NCBI GenBank assembly: GCA_030765525.1
Contig: JAVCCK010000007.1
Coordinates: 1-64,000, forward strand
Direction: 5' to 3'
Length of the DNA stretch: 64,000 nucleotides
Source: Candidatus Lernaella stagnicola
GTDB lineage: Bacteria > Lernaellota > Lernaellaia > Lernaellales > Lernaellaceae
Shown here in pieces: positions 34,951 to 43,466 of the stretch. The notes below the pieces were generated by a model. It saw only the letters and a list, made by a program, of their open reading frames with translations, did not search any database and was not told the origin of the DNA. The position numbers and the translations under genes are program-made. Each line of letters starts with the position of its first letter. Position 1 is the stretch's first letter.

Positions 34951-35649
34951 TTAAAACACGGCGAACCCTAACACCAAGCTCAACTTTGTCGTCAAAAGGC
35001 TGCCGCTGGTGTTGACGTTCCAGAAGTCGCCCGAGTCGGCCGTCCCGGCGAAGCGTTGGTTGGCCAGCGCGAGCGAGCCGCCCAGGACGAAATTGCTCGC
35101 GAAACGATACGTGGAACCGATCGTCGCGTCAAAGTAACCGGCGCCGAGTGGATCCGACGTGGCGTCCTCGTCCTCGTAGTCCACGCTGAACCGCATGCGT
35201 CCACCACCGAGGTGAGCCATCAAGTAAAGATTCGTACGTTCCGCCGCGCCGAGAAACCATTGTCCGCCCAGACCGACAGCCAGGTGCCAATAGCTGAAAC
35301 GCAAATCCTCGCCGTCGATAACTTCTCCGGCTTCTTCCTCAAATCGGCCGTTGCCGCCGCCGAACATACCCGTCGCCGAGATGATGAAATGTCGCCCGCT
35401 CGTCGGCATGAAAAAGGCTTCCGGCGTCAAGCCCCACGCGCTCACACTCTCGATGGCCGCTTCTTCCTTATAGTCGAGCAAGCCGCCGAAACTATCCCAT
35501 TCCAGCGTCATGTTGCCGAAACCGGCGGCAACTTCGGGGCGGAAGGTCATGACGAACCATGGCTGCTCGGATTGTGCCGCCGCCGTCATCGGCCAGGCCG
35601 CTAGTATCACCAGAAAAGCCGCCAACATTGTCCAATGCCGTTTTTGCAC
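34951..35649 (-). CDS. Probable outer-membrane beta-barrel protein
   Basis: 232 residues, GTG start after GGGAG. A signal peptide ends near TAAAQS (residue ~26). The rest alternates aromatic and polar residues in strands of about ten, and the chain ends LVLGFAVF with the C-terminal Phe that BAM recognises. No family was recognised. Between the cytidylate-kinase-like gene and the divergent GT39 gene. Confidence 0.6.
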   Translation of the reverse strand: MQKRHWTMLAAFLVILAAWPMTAAAQSEQPWFVMTFRPEVAAGFGNMTLEWDSFGGLLDYKEEAAIESVSAWGLTPEAFFMPTSGRHFIISATGMFGGGNGRFEEEAGEVIDGEDLRFSYWHLAVGLGGQWFLGAAERTNLYLMAHLGGGRMRFSVDYEDEDATSDPLGAGYFDATIGSTYRFASNFVLGGSLALANQRFAGTADSGDFWNVNTSGSLLTTKLSLVLGFAVF

Positions 35650-35790
35650 GTCATGCTCCCATCTGCGATCGTATGATTGGTTCGCTCACCACAAAACATT
35701 GCGCGAACCGTCGCCGAAACCAAATTAACGCACCTCGCCGCCGTCGATGCAACATGGTATTTTGGCGGCACTTTCAAACGGAGTCTCTTC

Positions 35791-37812
35791 GTGCGTTTAC
35801 GGCCCCTATGTTGGCTTGCCGCTTTGTTGCTGCCGCCGATCTGCCTCGCCGTGTGGCTTTGGCCCGCCTGCGGCCTTGAAGCGCAATACCAGGTTGTGCG
35901 CGACGATCAGCAGGTTCCCGTGGCGCAAATTCGCGATGCCAATCTGTACTTCGTAAAGCGGCAGATCTTCCAAGGGCCGGCGATGCTGCGATGGGACCCA
36001 CGCCGCCATGGCGACAACGACGAAGTGCCGAAGCTGGCCGTCACGTGGACCGGTTATCTACGCGTCCCGCGCGAGGGGCGCTACGAATTTCGCTCGCAAA
36101 ATAAAGGGCGACTGGACGTGACAATCGCGGAGGGAGATTCGTTTCGCCTGGAACGCCGGCGGGTTGCCGCTCGGGACCTGGAAAGTGCTTCCTACCCCTT
36201 CCGCGCCGAATATCAGGGGAAAGACGGTCCCTTGCTTGAATGGCGTCGCGGCAGCGAAGACTTCGTTCCGCTCCGCGGTCGTTTTTTCTATCGTCAGCCG
36301 CCGCTGCCTTTCGCGCCGTGGCTCACTCTTTTCGCATTCGGCGCACTTTTGTTGGCGGAGGTCATCGTTCTGGCCCGCTGGAGGCCAACGGTCACCCAGG
36401 AACTCACCGCGTTTATCGTTGGGAATGGTGCTTGCCTCGCGTTGGTGTGCCTACTGTTCGTCGTGTTCGGCACGCGCTTTTACAAGTATGATCGCTTGCC
36501 GTTTCCGAATGAAACCGCCGATGAATACAACGTCACGCTCAACGGCCTGCACCTCCTTTTCACGGGTGTGCCGGGCACATGGTCGCAGTTGCCCGCCTAC
36601 CGTACATCCCAAACTAGGCACGAGCGGCTGTTCGGCGACGATTTCCGGATCGTCTTTCCCTTTTTCGATCATCCGCCCGGGCTGGCTTTGTTGGTGGGAT
36701 CGTACCTGGCCTTGCGCGGTGTCGATTTCGCCGCGCGCTACGACCACTACTTCATCCGCCAAACGCGGTTGCTGCCCATCGCCGCGGCCGTCCTAAACGC
36801 CCTGCTGCTTTACTTTTTTGCGGCCCGGGTGTTGCGGCGACGCTCGCTCGCGCTGCTGGCCGTCGCCTTCTTCGCGCTGTATCCGACGGCGGTGTACGCC
36901 GGCCGCTTGGTGAAGAGTGAAAATTTCCTCATCGCCTTTTTTCTCGGCACCATGTTGCTGCTCTTGCGCTATCTGGATACCGGCCACCGCCGCGCCTTGA
37001 TTGCCGCCGCCGTGCTCGCCGGGCTTAGCTGCACCATGAAAGTGACCGGCCTTTCGGTGGTTGGGGCCGCCGCCGTGGTTCTGCTGCTTGAACGACGCTG
37101 GCGCGCGGCCGGCCTGGTTGCGGGCGTTGGCGCCGGCTTCTTCCTGCTCTTTTTCGCGTACGGCGCGTTCTACGACTGGGATACTTTCTGGCGCGTATTA
37201 CAGAACCAACAGACACGCCGTTTCGGCGCCGCCGGCCACGGCAATCCGCTCAGCACACGCGGCTTGTGGTCGCTGATCGTTTCCAACGGCATCGCCCATA
37301 AGAAATTCGGTTCCTTGACCCACGTATGGTTCTGGCTGGCCCTGGCGTGGTTCTGGGTCGACGCAGCCCGGCGGAAAAGTCGGGATATCCGTTTCTCATT
37401 TGTCGTCTGGCCGCCGCTCGTGTACCTCGTGTTTATGGCGATCACCATGGGTTCGGACAAATCTTTCGGCTGGTACCGCATTCCCTTGTTGCCGTTCATG
37501 GCTGTCGCCGCGGCTTGGTACGTGCGGGAAATGGTGCGGGAGGCCAACGTTCCGCTGGTCGCCTTCTTCTGTTTGCTGCCGCTGGTCGACTCCCTGTACT
37601 GGGGATATTTCGTGCCCGCCACCCAGTACCCTTGGGGCTATCGCCTGGTCAACGTGTTGCCCCTCGGCCTCTTGGTCCTGGCGCACTTGCTGCCGCCGCC
37701 GAAGCGACACGCCGCCGTTCGCGGCATCGGTGTCGTGGCGGTTCTGACGACATTCGTGTTCATGGCGCTGGCGATCGCCAATCGCTGGTATGTCTATACG
37801 GTGCAGTATTGA
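35791..37812 (+). CDS. GT39/PMT-like membrane glycosyltransferase with PA14-like domain
   Basis: About 673 residues; GTG start seven bases after GGAG, while an upstream TTG (35677) would add 38 residues with no ribosome site. A first membrane helix (LAALLLPPICLAVWLWP) is followed by a periplasmic module with WTGYLRVPREGRYEF and SQNKGRLDVTI, the PA14 beta-barrel pattern. From about residue 180 there are ten or more hydrophobic helices with FDHPPGLALLVG in the first long loop, like the catalytic-loop Asp of dolichyl-phosphate mannosyltransferase and ArnT-type enzymes. These transfer sugars from polyprenyl-phosphate donors; the acceptor is unknown. Confidence 0.72.
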   Translation: MRLRPLCWLAALLLPPICLAVWLWPACGLEAQYQVVRDDQQVPVAQIRDANLYFVKRQIFQGPAMLRWDPRRHGDNDEVPKLAVTWTGYLRVPREGRYEFRSQNKGRLDVTIAEGDSFRLERRRVAARDLESASYPFRAEYQGKDGPLLEWRRGSEDFVPLRGRFFYRQPPLPFAPWLTLFAFGALLLAEVIVLARWRPTVTQELTAFIVGNGACLALVCLLFVVFGTRFYKYDRLPFPNETADEYNVTLNGLHLLFTGVPGTWSQLPAYRTSQTRHERLFGDDFRIVFPFFDHPPGLALLVGSYLALRGVDFAARYDHYFIRQTRLLPIAAAVLNALLLYFFAARVLRRRSLALLAVAFFALYPTAVYAGRLVKSENFLIAFFLGTMLLLLRYLDTGHRRALIAAAVLAGLSCTMKVTGLSVVGAAAVVLLLERRWRAAGLVAGVGAGFFLLFFAYGAFYDWDTFWRVLQNQQTRRFGAAGHGNPLSTRGLWSLIVSNGIAHKKFGSLTHVWFWLALAWFWVDAARRKSRDIRFSFVVWPPLVYLVFMAITMGSDKSFGWYRIPLLPFMAVAAAWYVREMVREANVPLVAFFCLLPLVDSLYWGYFVPATQYPWGYRLVNVLPLGLLVLAHLLPPPKRHAAVRGIGVVAVLTTFVFMALAIANRWYVYTVQY

Positions 37813-37815
37813 GAG

Positions 37816-38712
37816 CTATTCGACCTTCGCGAATCCGTGGCTGATTGCTGCCGCGCCGCGACCGTTGGTCACGCGGAAGCCTAGAAGCGTCCGCTCGTCG
37901 GCACTTTCGCGGGCGGTCATTTCGATACCGATCTCGGAATCCGGCGCTACCATCCCGACGAAACGACAGGCCAGTTCTTTGAGCCGAGCAGGTTGGCCGC
38001 CGGCTTCACGATTGACGATCTCCCGGGCGGCTTTGGCCAGCGTCGCCGTGCCTTGCAGAATGATGTCGGGTAAGCCGACCGTCCGCGCAAAACTCGTCGA
38101 CGTATGAATCGGGAAGACGATATCTGTGCAACCGTCGTAGAGGAAGGAAGCTTCCCGAGAGATGGGTTCTTCGACGCGCCATAAGGCGGAACTTGATTCG
38201 GCGAGCGGCGGGATGTGCGGCAAGTTGTTCTTTCCCTTGGGCCCGTCGGGACACGATACGCCCCGAAACAGCGGCGTGCTGAACTCCGTAAAAACCGGTT
38301 CGCCGTCGCGATCGCGGGCGTCGATGTGCAAGTACAGTAGAGTACCCGCCTCGATCGGCACCAGAGCCGCACATTCACCGGTGAGTGTCAGAACGTCTCC
38401 GGGGCGCACCGGCCGGTGAAAAATCAGGTGCTCCTGCGCGTGTACCATGCGGGCAACCACTTCCGGCGGCATCAATTCGCCCCATTGCTGAGGCAGATCC
38501 ACGGCCAGCGGCCAGGTTAGGGCCACGGCAAAAAGCGGCGGCGCGACGAGGCCGGCTGGTTGGCTGTCGTCCAGATACATGGGGTTCGGATCGGCCACGG
38601 CTGCGGCGTAGTTCGTAGTATCCCGCCACGTAACCTCGCGGGTGATCGAGCGGAGCTTGCGGCCGACCAACGCGGTCGATAGGGCGAGCTCTTCCGTTGC
38701 TTTCTGGGTCAT
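37816..38712 (-). CDS. MaoC-like double hot-dog dehydratase-type protein
   Basis: 298 residues. The N-terminal half has LRSITREVTWRDTTNYAAAV, DPNPMYLDDSQPAGLVAPPLF and VHAQEHLIFHRPVRPGDVLT; the C-terminal half ends KELACRFVGMVAPDSEIGIE. This is the twin-hot-dog layout of MaoC/enoyl-CoA hydratase 2 enzymes and some mycolic-acid dehydratase subunits. The usual D-x4-H of the second half is not clear, so activity is uncertain. It acts on acyl-CoA or acyl-ACP thioesters by family. Confidence 0.72.
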   Translation of the reverse strand: MTQKATEELALSTALVGRKLRSITREVTWRDTTNYAAAVADPNPMYLDDSQPAGLVAPPLFAVALTWPLAVDLPQQWGELMPPEVVARMVHAQEHLIFHRPVRPGDVLTLTGECAALVPIEAGTLLYLHIDARDRDGEPVFTEFSTPLFRGVSCPDGPKGKNNLPHIPPLAESSSALWRVEEPISREASFLYDGCTDIVFPIHTSTSFARTVGLPDIILQGTATLAKAAREIVNREAGGQPARLKELACRFVGMVAPDSEIGIEMTARESADERTLLGFRVTNGRGAAAISHGFAKVE

Positions 38713-38779
38713 ATCGCTCTCGTCCTTCCTCGGTACGTCGCCGGTAACATAGCCGATGCGCGAGACGGGTCAATCCACA

Positions 38780-38807
38780 TTGCGCGATATCGAAGCTTTG
38801 CTAAGAT
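38780..38807 (+). promoter_or_regulatory. Weak candidate promoter for the DUF3108-like gene
   Basis: TTGCGC (38780-38785), 16 bases, TAAGAT (38802-38807). Only partial match to consensus; leader of about 34 bases with AAGGGG before the ATG. Confidence 0.35.
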
Positions 38808-38847
38808 GACGCCACTTCCCGATCATTGCACAGCGAAGGGGTTTGGC

Positions 38848-39621
38848 ATGAAGTTCGGCAGCCTGTTGACGCTATCGCTTTGTCTCGTCCTGCTTTCATC
38901 CGCCGTGGCTTGGGCCCAGCTCGCACCGTCGGTCGTCGCTGACCGAGAGGTCGGGCTCTACAAGGTGCAAACGCTCGACGGCGAGAAGACCCTCTACAAC
39001 ATGCATTGGGTGTATGAGCGGCACACCGAAAACGGCGGTAGCCATCTTCTGTTTACGATGAAAGGCGATAACGACACGCAGGGCGCCGGCCGCATTGAAT
39101 GGGATGAAGAAGCCAAAATGGCCGAGACCGCGACGGGGCTGCGCACGTTGTATTGGAAAAAGACTTCCCGCGGCGCCGAGCAGATGGACTGGCATCTCGA
39201 TTACGACTGGAACGCCCGTGTCGTCCGCTATTCGTTTAAGGATCGCGCGACCGGCAAGTCCGAGAAAAAGGAATTCCAAATCACCGACAAAACGCTGCCC
39301 GGCGACGCCCTTTACCTGTTGCTGCGCGGCTTCCCGTTCAAAGAAGCGCCGGGATACCGGTTGTCGGGGAAGGTGATTACCGGAGACTCGGAGGTCAACG
39401 GCGATATCGTTCACCGTGGCATCGAGACCATCACCACGCCGCTTGGCACTTTCAAGGCGTACAAACTGGAACTCAAGCCCAAGGGCGTGATCGGCTGGCT
39501 GCCCACCAAACTCTACATGTGGTTCACGATGGAAGCGCCGCATATTTGCCTGCGCTTTGACGGCTTGGAAGGGTTGACGCGCACGAAGACCGTCACCTAC
39601 GAGTTTTCGCCGATGCCCTAA
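38848..39621 (+). CDS. Exported DUF3108-like protein
   Basis: 257 residues. Start at the ATG seven bases after AAGGGG. A Sec signal peptide (LLTLSLCLVLLSSAVAWAQ) ends near residue 24. The mature part is beta-rich with WHLDYDWNARVVRYSFKDR, LYLLLRGFPF and TPLGTFKAYKLELKPKG, the pattern of DUF3108 periplasmic proteins (one-sheet barrels near outer-membrane assembly genes). No function is known. Shares CTAA with the stop of the convergent FGE-like gene. Confidence 0.6.
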   Translation: MKFGSLLTLSLCLVLLSSAVAWAQLAPSVVADREVGLYKVQTLDGEKTLYNMHWVYERHTENGGSHLLFTMKGDNDTQGAGRIEWDEEAKMAETATGLRTLYWKKTSRGAEQMDWHLDYDWNARVVRYSFKDRATGKSEKKEFQITDKTLPGDALYLLLRGFPFKEAPGYRLSGKVITGDSEVNGDIVHRGIETITTPLGTFKAYKLELKPKGVIGWLPTKLYMWFTMEAPHICLRFDGLEGLTRTKTVTYEFSPMP

Positions 39622-41168
39622 TCAACACCGTCGCGACAACAACGAAAACCGAATACCTGCCGATCGAGTTTCTCGATCTGTTCGACGTGCAATTTGAGCG
39701 TGAAGCCGCATTGCGTCGTGTGGAAGTCATTGTTCAAATAGCAAGCACCGGTTGCATATGCCCACGGTTTCGCGACGGGGCCCACCCACTCCCACAAGTT
39801 ACCGGTTAGGTCATACACGTCGTTTTCACTGGCGCAGGGCATCGCGCCACTCGGCAACACGCCGCGCGGCGCGTCGTTTAGCGGCAGCACGTTGCAGCGG
39901 CCGTTTAAGGTGCGCTTGGACTCGCCCGGGTTGTTGGCAAAGAGGAAACGCCGCCCTTGTTGACCGCACGCTGCAGCGATCTCAGGTTGCGTGCATAGCC
40001 GCTTGCCGTTCATCGCACAGTCGGCGGCCGCTTCATGGGGTAGTACGCCGACCAAGGGCGTCTCGCCCTCGCGATTCGGGAACTCGAATCGATCCATCCA
40101 TACGAAACCTTCCGCAAGGGAAATACGAACCATGGTTTCCTGGGATTCGTTTGTTTGTTTCGTAGGGTGCGCTCGTTGCGGTGGCGTGGACTCTCCCGTG
40201 ATGCTCAAGGCAAAGGCCAGAAGCATGGCGAGCAGCCCCGAAAGCAACAGACCGCGACGCGATAAAACGCGGCGACCGAATCGAGCGAATGATTCCGGGG
40301 GCGCGAAATCGGGCGATTGCGGTGGCGGGATAACCCCCACCAGGTTTTGTAGCCACCCCCAAACGGCGACGGCCTCCACGCCGTGGCCGGTTACGAAAGC
40401 CGCTCCCGCCAGTGCCCAAAGAACCGTGCTGCCGGCCCGCCACAAGGTCGCCAGGCCATACGCGAAAAACATTCCCATGCCGATTCCGGTGACTAACGTC
40501 AGGTAGTAATTCACGACCCACGGGCCGTCGTAACGAGGTACGAGAAAGGCCGCCAATCCGATCGCGACAGCCATTGGCGGCGCAATACGCGGCGGGGCAA
40601 GCGCCGTCGCTTTGGGTACGCGCCTGTGTCCGAAGATCGCCAGCAACACGATAAACGCCAGGTAGGCCAATCCGGTGGCGACGGCGCCCGCCAGTGGCAG
40701 GAAAAATCGCGCCACGTGAAGATTTACCAGCGCAAATGCGCGCGTGACGGCTTCGGCGGCGTTCCACGGCAACCGGCCGATCAAGCCGGTGGGTGTTGCC
40801 TTATTCAATAGGTCCAGCAACCAGATGTTTTGGTCGTAGTCGCGTGGCGTCGGGGCCAGCACGATCAGCAGGAAGAGCAACCACCAGCCCGAAGTTGCCA
40901 CGAAGGATGGCCGCGGCGTGCGGTGTAATGAATAGTACAGGACGAAAAACGCGGCGTAGAAAAGAAAGGTGAGGGGGATGGACCAAACGTGCTGAAACCC
41001 TGGTGTCGCGCGGTATATCAATTCCACGACTATCGCCGCCGTCAACGACGCGGTCGCGAGCAACAGACTGGCTCGGATCACACGACGCGGTACGAAACGC
41101 TCGGTCCATCGCGCGGCCGCCAGGCAAACGACGAAAAGGATGACCATCAGGGGACCGAGGTCAAACAA
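39618..41168 (-). CDS. Membrane protein with C-terminal FGE/SUMF1-like domain
   Basis: About 516 residues. The chosen start is a TTG after GGGGAG that overlaps the stop region of the dikinase gene (41161); ATG 41147 is an alternative. The first ~350 residues hold around ten hydrophobic helices. The last ~150 contain the formylglycine-generating-enzyme signature set: FVWMDRFEFPNREG, GKRLCTQPEIAAACG, YDLTGNLWEWVGP and a terminal GFRCCRD. In FGE this fold oxidises a sulfatase Cys; other members hydroxylate or only bind. No sulfatase is in the window. Probably translationally coupled to the dikinase-like gene. Confidence 0.72.
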   Translation of the reverse strand: MFDLGPLMVILFVVCLAAARWTERFVPRRVIRASLLLATASLTAAIVVELIYRATPGFQHVWSIPLTFLFYAAFFVLYYSLHRTPRPSFVATSGWWLLFLLIVLAPTPRDYDQNIWLLDLLNKATPTGLIGRLPWNAAEAVTRAFALVNLHVARFFLPLAGAVATGLAYLAFIVLLAIFGHRRVPKATALAPPRIAPPMAVAIGLAAFLVPRYDGPWVVNYYLTLVTGIGMGMFFAYGLATLWRAGSTVLWALAGAAFVTGHGVEAVAVWGWLQNLVGVIPPPQSPDFAPPESFARFGRRVLSRRGLLLSGLLAMLLAFALSITGESTPPQRAHPTKQTNESQETMVRISLAEGFVWMDRFEFPNREGETPLVGVLPHEAAADCAMNGKRLCTQPEIAAACGQQGRRFLFANNPGESKRTLNGRCNVLPLNDAPRGVLPSGAMPCASENDVYDLTGNLWEWVGPVAKPWAYATGACYLNNDFHTTQCGFTLKLHVEQIEKLDRQVFGFRCCRDGVD

Positions 41169-43377
41169 GATGAAGCTCCCCGCGTTCAAAATCGATTCGC
41201 ACTCGTTGACCGGGTTGTAGATTCGCCACCTGCGCCACAAACAACGGCGCTCCGATCTCGCGGGCGATCACGGCGAAGTGGGTCAGCAGACCGCCGCGCG
41301 GGGCAACCACCGGCCGGCCGGGGCGCAAGCGGCCGATGTAAAGCGGGTTGGTATCGGGAACGAATAAGATACCGTCGTCCCCGGCGTCCTCCCAATCGAC
41401 AATAAGCGTACCGGTTACCGTCCCGGATCCGACACCGACGCCGCGAATGGCCGCCGGGTCGTCGATCGGGGAAGGCCAGGTGGTCCTTTCGCCGTCACGA
41501 AAATGCAAAACCGGCGGGTGCTCCGCGCGACAAGCCTCTTCATATTCCCGCCGACGCGCCGCGAGTTGCTCAGGTGCCGGCACGTCGCCGGTCTCCAGGT
41601 CGTCAGCGGTGAGAAAAAAGGCCTCGTCTTCCGGCAATTTCAACTCGACAGCGCGAGCGCGGGCGCGCGCCGCCAACGCGTGGTTGATGCGCAGGATATC
41701 CAGATGCAAAGACTCGACGCGGATTCGCTCCGCCCTTCGACGGCGACCGCACCAACGCGCTAAGGCATTGCGCCAAGGCAGCGTCGCTTCACGCCGAAGG
41801 TTCGGCCAAGAATGAGTCGACTCGGCCTCGGGCGCAACGTCCGCGATCGCGGCGAATTCATGCCAGATATCGGGCTCGTCCGCCGCGCGCGGCGCGCGCA
41901 GTTCCATTTCCTCCCGCGGCAGCCAACCGAATTCGACCCGCAGCAACTCCGTTTCGTTTGACGCGATGAGACGTTGAATTTCCCGTGCCGTCACGAGAAG
42001 CGGATGGCGGTTTCCGAGCGGATAGGTTTCATCCAGGAGGTCGGCGCGGACTTTTCGCTGCGTGATTCGCTCGGCAAGCGCCGCCCACGCGTCGGCACGC
42101 CATCGTGCGGCTTGTTGCGCGAGAACGGCCGTGCGTAGACGACGGCGTAACGTTGCGAAGTTTCCCGACCGACCCCTGAAGGGCCTGCCGAATCCCGGCA
42201 AAAGCCGCCAGATTTGGTGATCGCGTTGCCACGGGTCGCGCCACGCAAAATAATCAAGTCCGTGAAACTCGCGTCTGCCGTCCTTGATAGCCGAAGCGCC
42301 GTTCAACAACTCATCGAGATTCAGAACCGACCGCGACAGCGGGGTTAGCGGCACCGTCGGTGTGAGGCCGGGCGCGACGAAGTAGGTTTGTAACGGCGGC
42401 ACAGAAGTGGCCGGGCGCGCTTGGTAGAGCCAGAGGCGTTCACCGTCCCAGCCCCATTCGATCTCCATCGCTTGCCGGAATCGTGCCGCAATGCGATCGA
42501 CGGCCGCCGTGACTTGAGTGTGCAACGCCGGCGGAAGCGTGTCCTCCTCGCCCAAAAGTTTATGTACCGAGCCGTCGATGCGGTCGGACAGATACGTCGC
42601 CCGGCCACCTTCGACGACTTCGACCAACCGGCATTCGCGCCTCCCGTGAAGAATGTCCACGCTAAAAGCGAAGCCGGCTAGTTGATGCGTCACCTGGCTT
42701 TGCACGAGTATGGCCAACGAATCATCGCCCGCCGCGTACTCTTCCAGCGCCGGTGTTTGCGCCGAAGCAAGTACTTCGGTCAGCGCCGCGGCCACGGCGC
42801 TTTCGTCGGCAGAATCGACATGGGTTATCGAGCGGAAGAGACCGGCGTGGCTGGCTTCCGCGTTGTCTTCGGCCGCGAAGGAGGACCGAACGACAATTTC
42901 GCCCGGAAAACATTTCCTGATCCGTCGCGCGGCGCGCGCCAGTTGCGCCGGTGAGAGTGTGGCGCGCGGCGGTTGCCACGCCCAGCCCTGCGGCATTCTT
43001 TCGCCCAGCGCCAGCAGTCGGGCCGCGTTGACAGCCTTGGCCCCGAACCGACGTCTGGACCGTGCGGTGTCGCCGAGTTGATGAAGATCAATCCAATTGC
43101 CGGGCCACCAACCGCGGCGGTAGAGTTCGACGGCCGTGGCCGCGGCAATCCCCGCCACGAGGGCCAGCAAAATATGCGAAGCCTCGACGCCGACCGCCAT
43201 CGCCGCGAGGGCCACCAATACGGCCGCGACAACAACCGCCAAGTAGATGACCAGCACCACCACGAAAAGCGGCGCCGCGAGAAAAAAGCCGAGGTAGGCT
43301 TCCGGTGCGGGCAGGTGCGACAACGCTTGCGCAAAGTGCGCTGCCGGCAAGATGGTTTCGCTCCAGGGCCCCGCCAC
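41161..43377 (-). CDS. Membrane-anchored PEP-synthase/RPH-like dikinase
   Basis: 738 residues, start after AAAGGAG. Residues ~28-80 are two or three hydrophobic helices. Next is a PPDK-type ATP-grasp domain (EIVVRSSFAAEDNAEASHAG; ILVQSQVTHQLAGFAFSV; MEIEWGWDGERLWLYQARP). A long helical middle region follows. The C-terminus is a phosphohistidine swivel domain with PRGGLLTHFAVIAREIGAPL, His being the phospho-acceptor. There is no PEP/pyruvate TIM barrel, so the order ATP-grasp, middle domain, swivel matches rifampicin phosphotransferase-type dikinases rather than PEP synthase. The substrate is unknown. In an operon with the FGE-like gene. Confidence 0.78.
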   Translation of the reverse strand: MAGPWSETILPAAHFAQALSHLPAPEAYLGFFLAAPLFVVVLVIYLAVVVAAVLVALAAMAVGVEASHILLALVAGIAAATAVELYRRGWWPGNWIDLHQLGDTARSRRRFGAKAVNAARLLALGERMPQGWAWQPPRATLSPAQLARAARRIRKCFPGEIVVRSSFAAEDNAEASHAGLFRSITHVDSADESAVAAALTEVLASAQTPALEEYAAGDDSLAILVQSQVTHQLAGFAFSVDILHGRRECRLVEVVEGGRATYLSDRIDGSVHKLLGEEDTLPPALHTQVTAAVDRIAARFRQAMEIEWGWDGERLWLYQARPATSVPPLQTYFVAPGLTPTVPLTPLSRSVLNLDELLNGASAIKDGRREFHGLDYFAWRDPWQRDHQIWRLLPGFGRPFRGRSGNFATLRRRLRTAVLAQQAARWRADAWAALAERITQRKVRADLLDETYPLGNRHPLLVTAREIQRLIASNETELLRVEFGWLPREEMELRAPRAADEPDIWHEFAAIADVAPEAESTHSWPNLRREATLPWRNALARWCGRRRRAERIRVESLHLDILRINHALAARARARAVELKLPEDEAFFLTADDLETGDVPAPEQLAARRREYEEACRAEHPPVLHFRDGERTTWPSPIDDPAAIRGVGVGSGTVTGTLIVDWEDAGDDGILFVPDTNPLYIGRLRPGRPVVAPRGGLLTHFAVIAREIGAPLFVAQVANLQPGQRVRIDFERGELHLV

Positions 43378-43414
43378 ATTTCACTCCTTTCGCGGATTGC
43401 AGACATCGTAGCGG

Positions 43415-43445
43415 AAAAAGAAAAAGCCCCGCAATAAGCGAGGCT
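43415..43445 (-). terminator. Rho-independent terminator after the TTTDDD lipoprotein
   Basis: Minus-strand hairpin AGCCTCGC-TTATT-GCGGGGCT (one mismatch) followed by TTTTCTTTTT. It lies 21 bases beyond the lipoprotein stop and 38 bases upstream of the dikinase start. Confidence 0.8.
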
Positions 43446-43466
43446 CGATTTTCGAAGAAATCGGTC

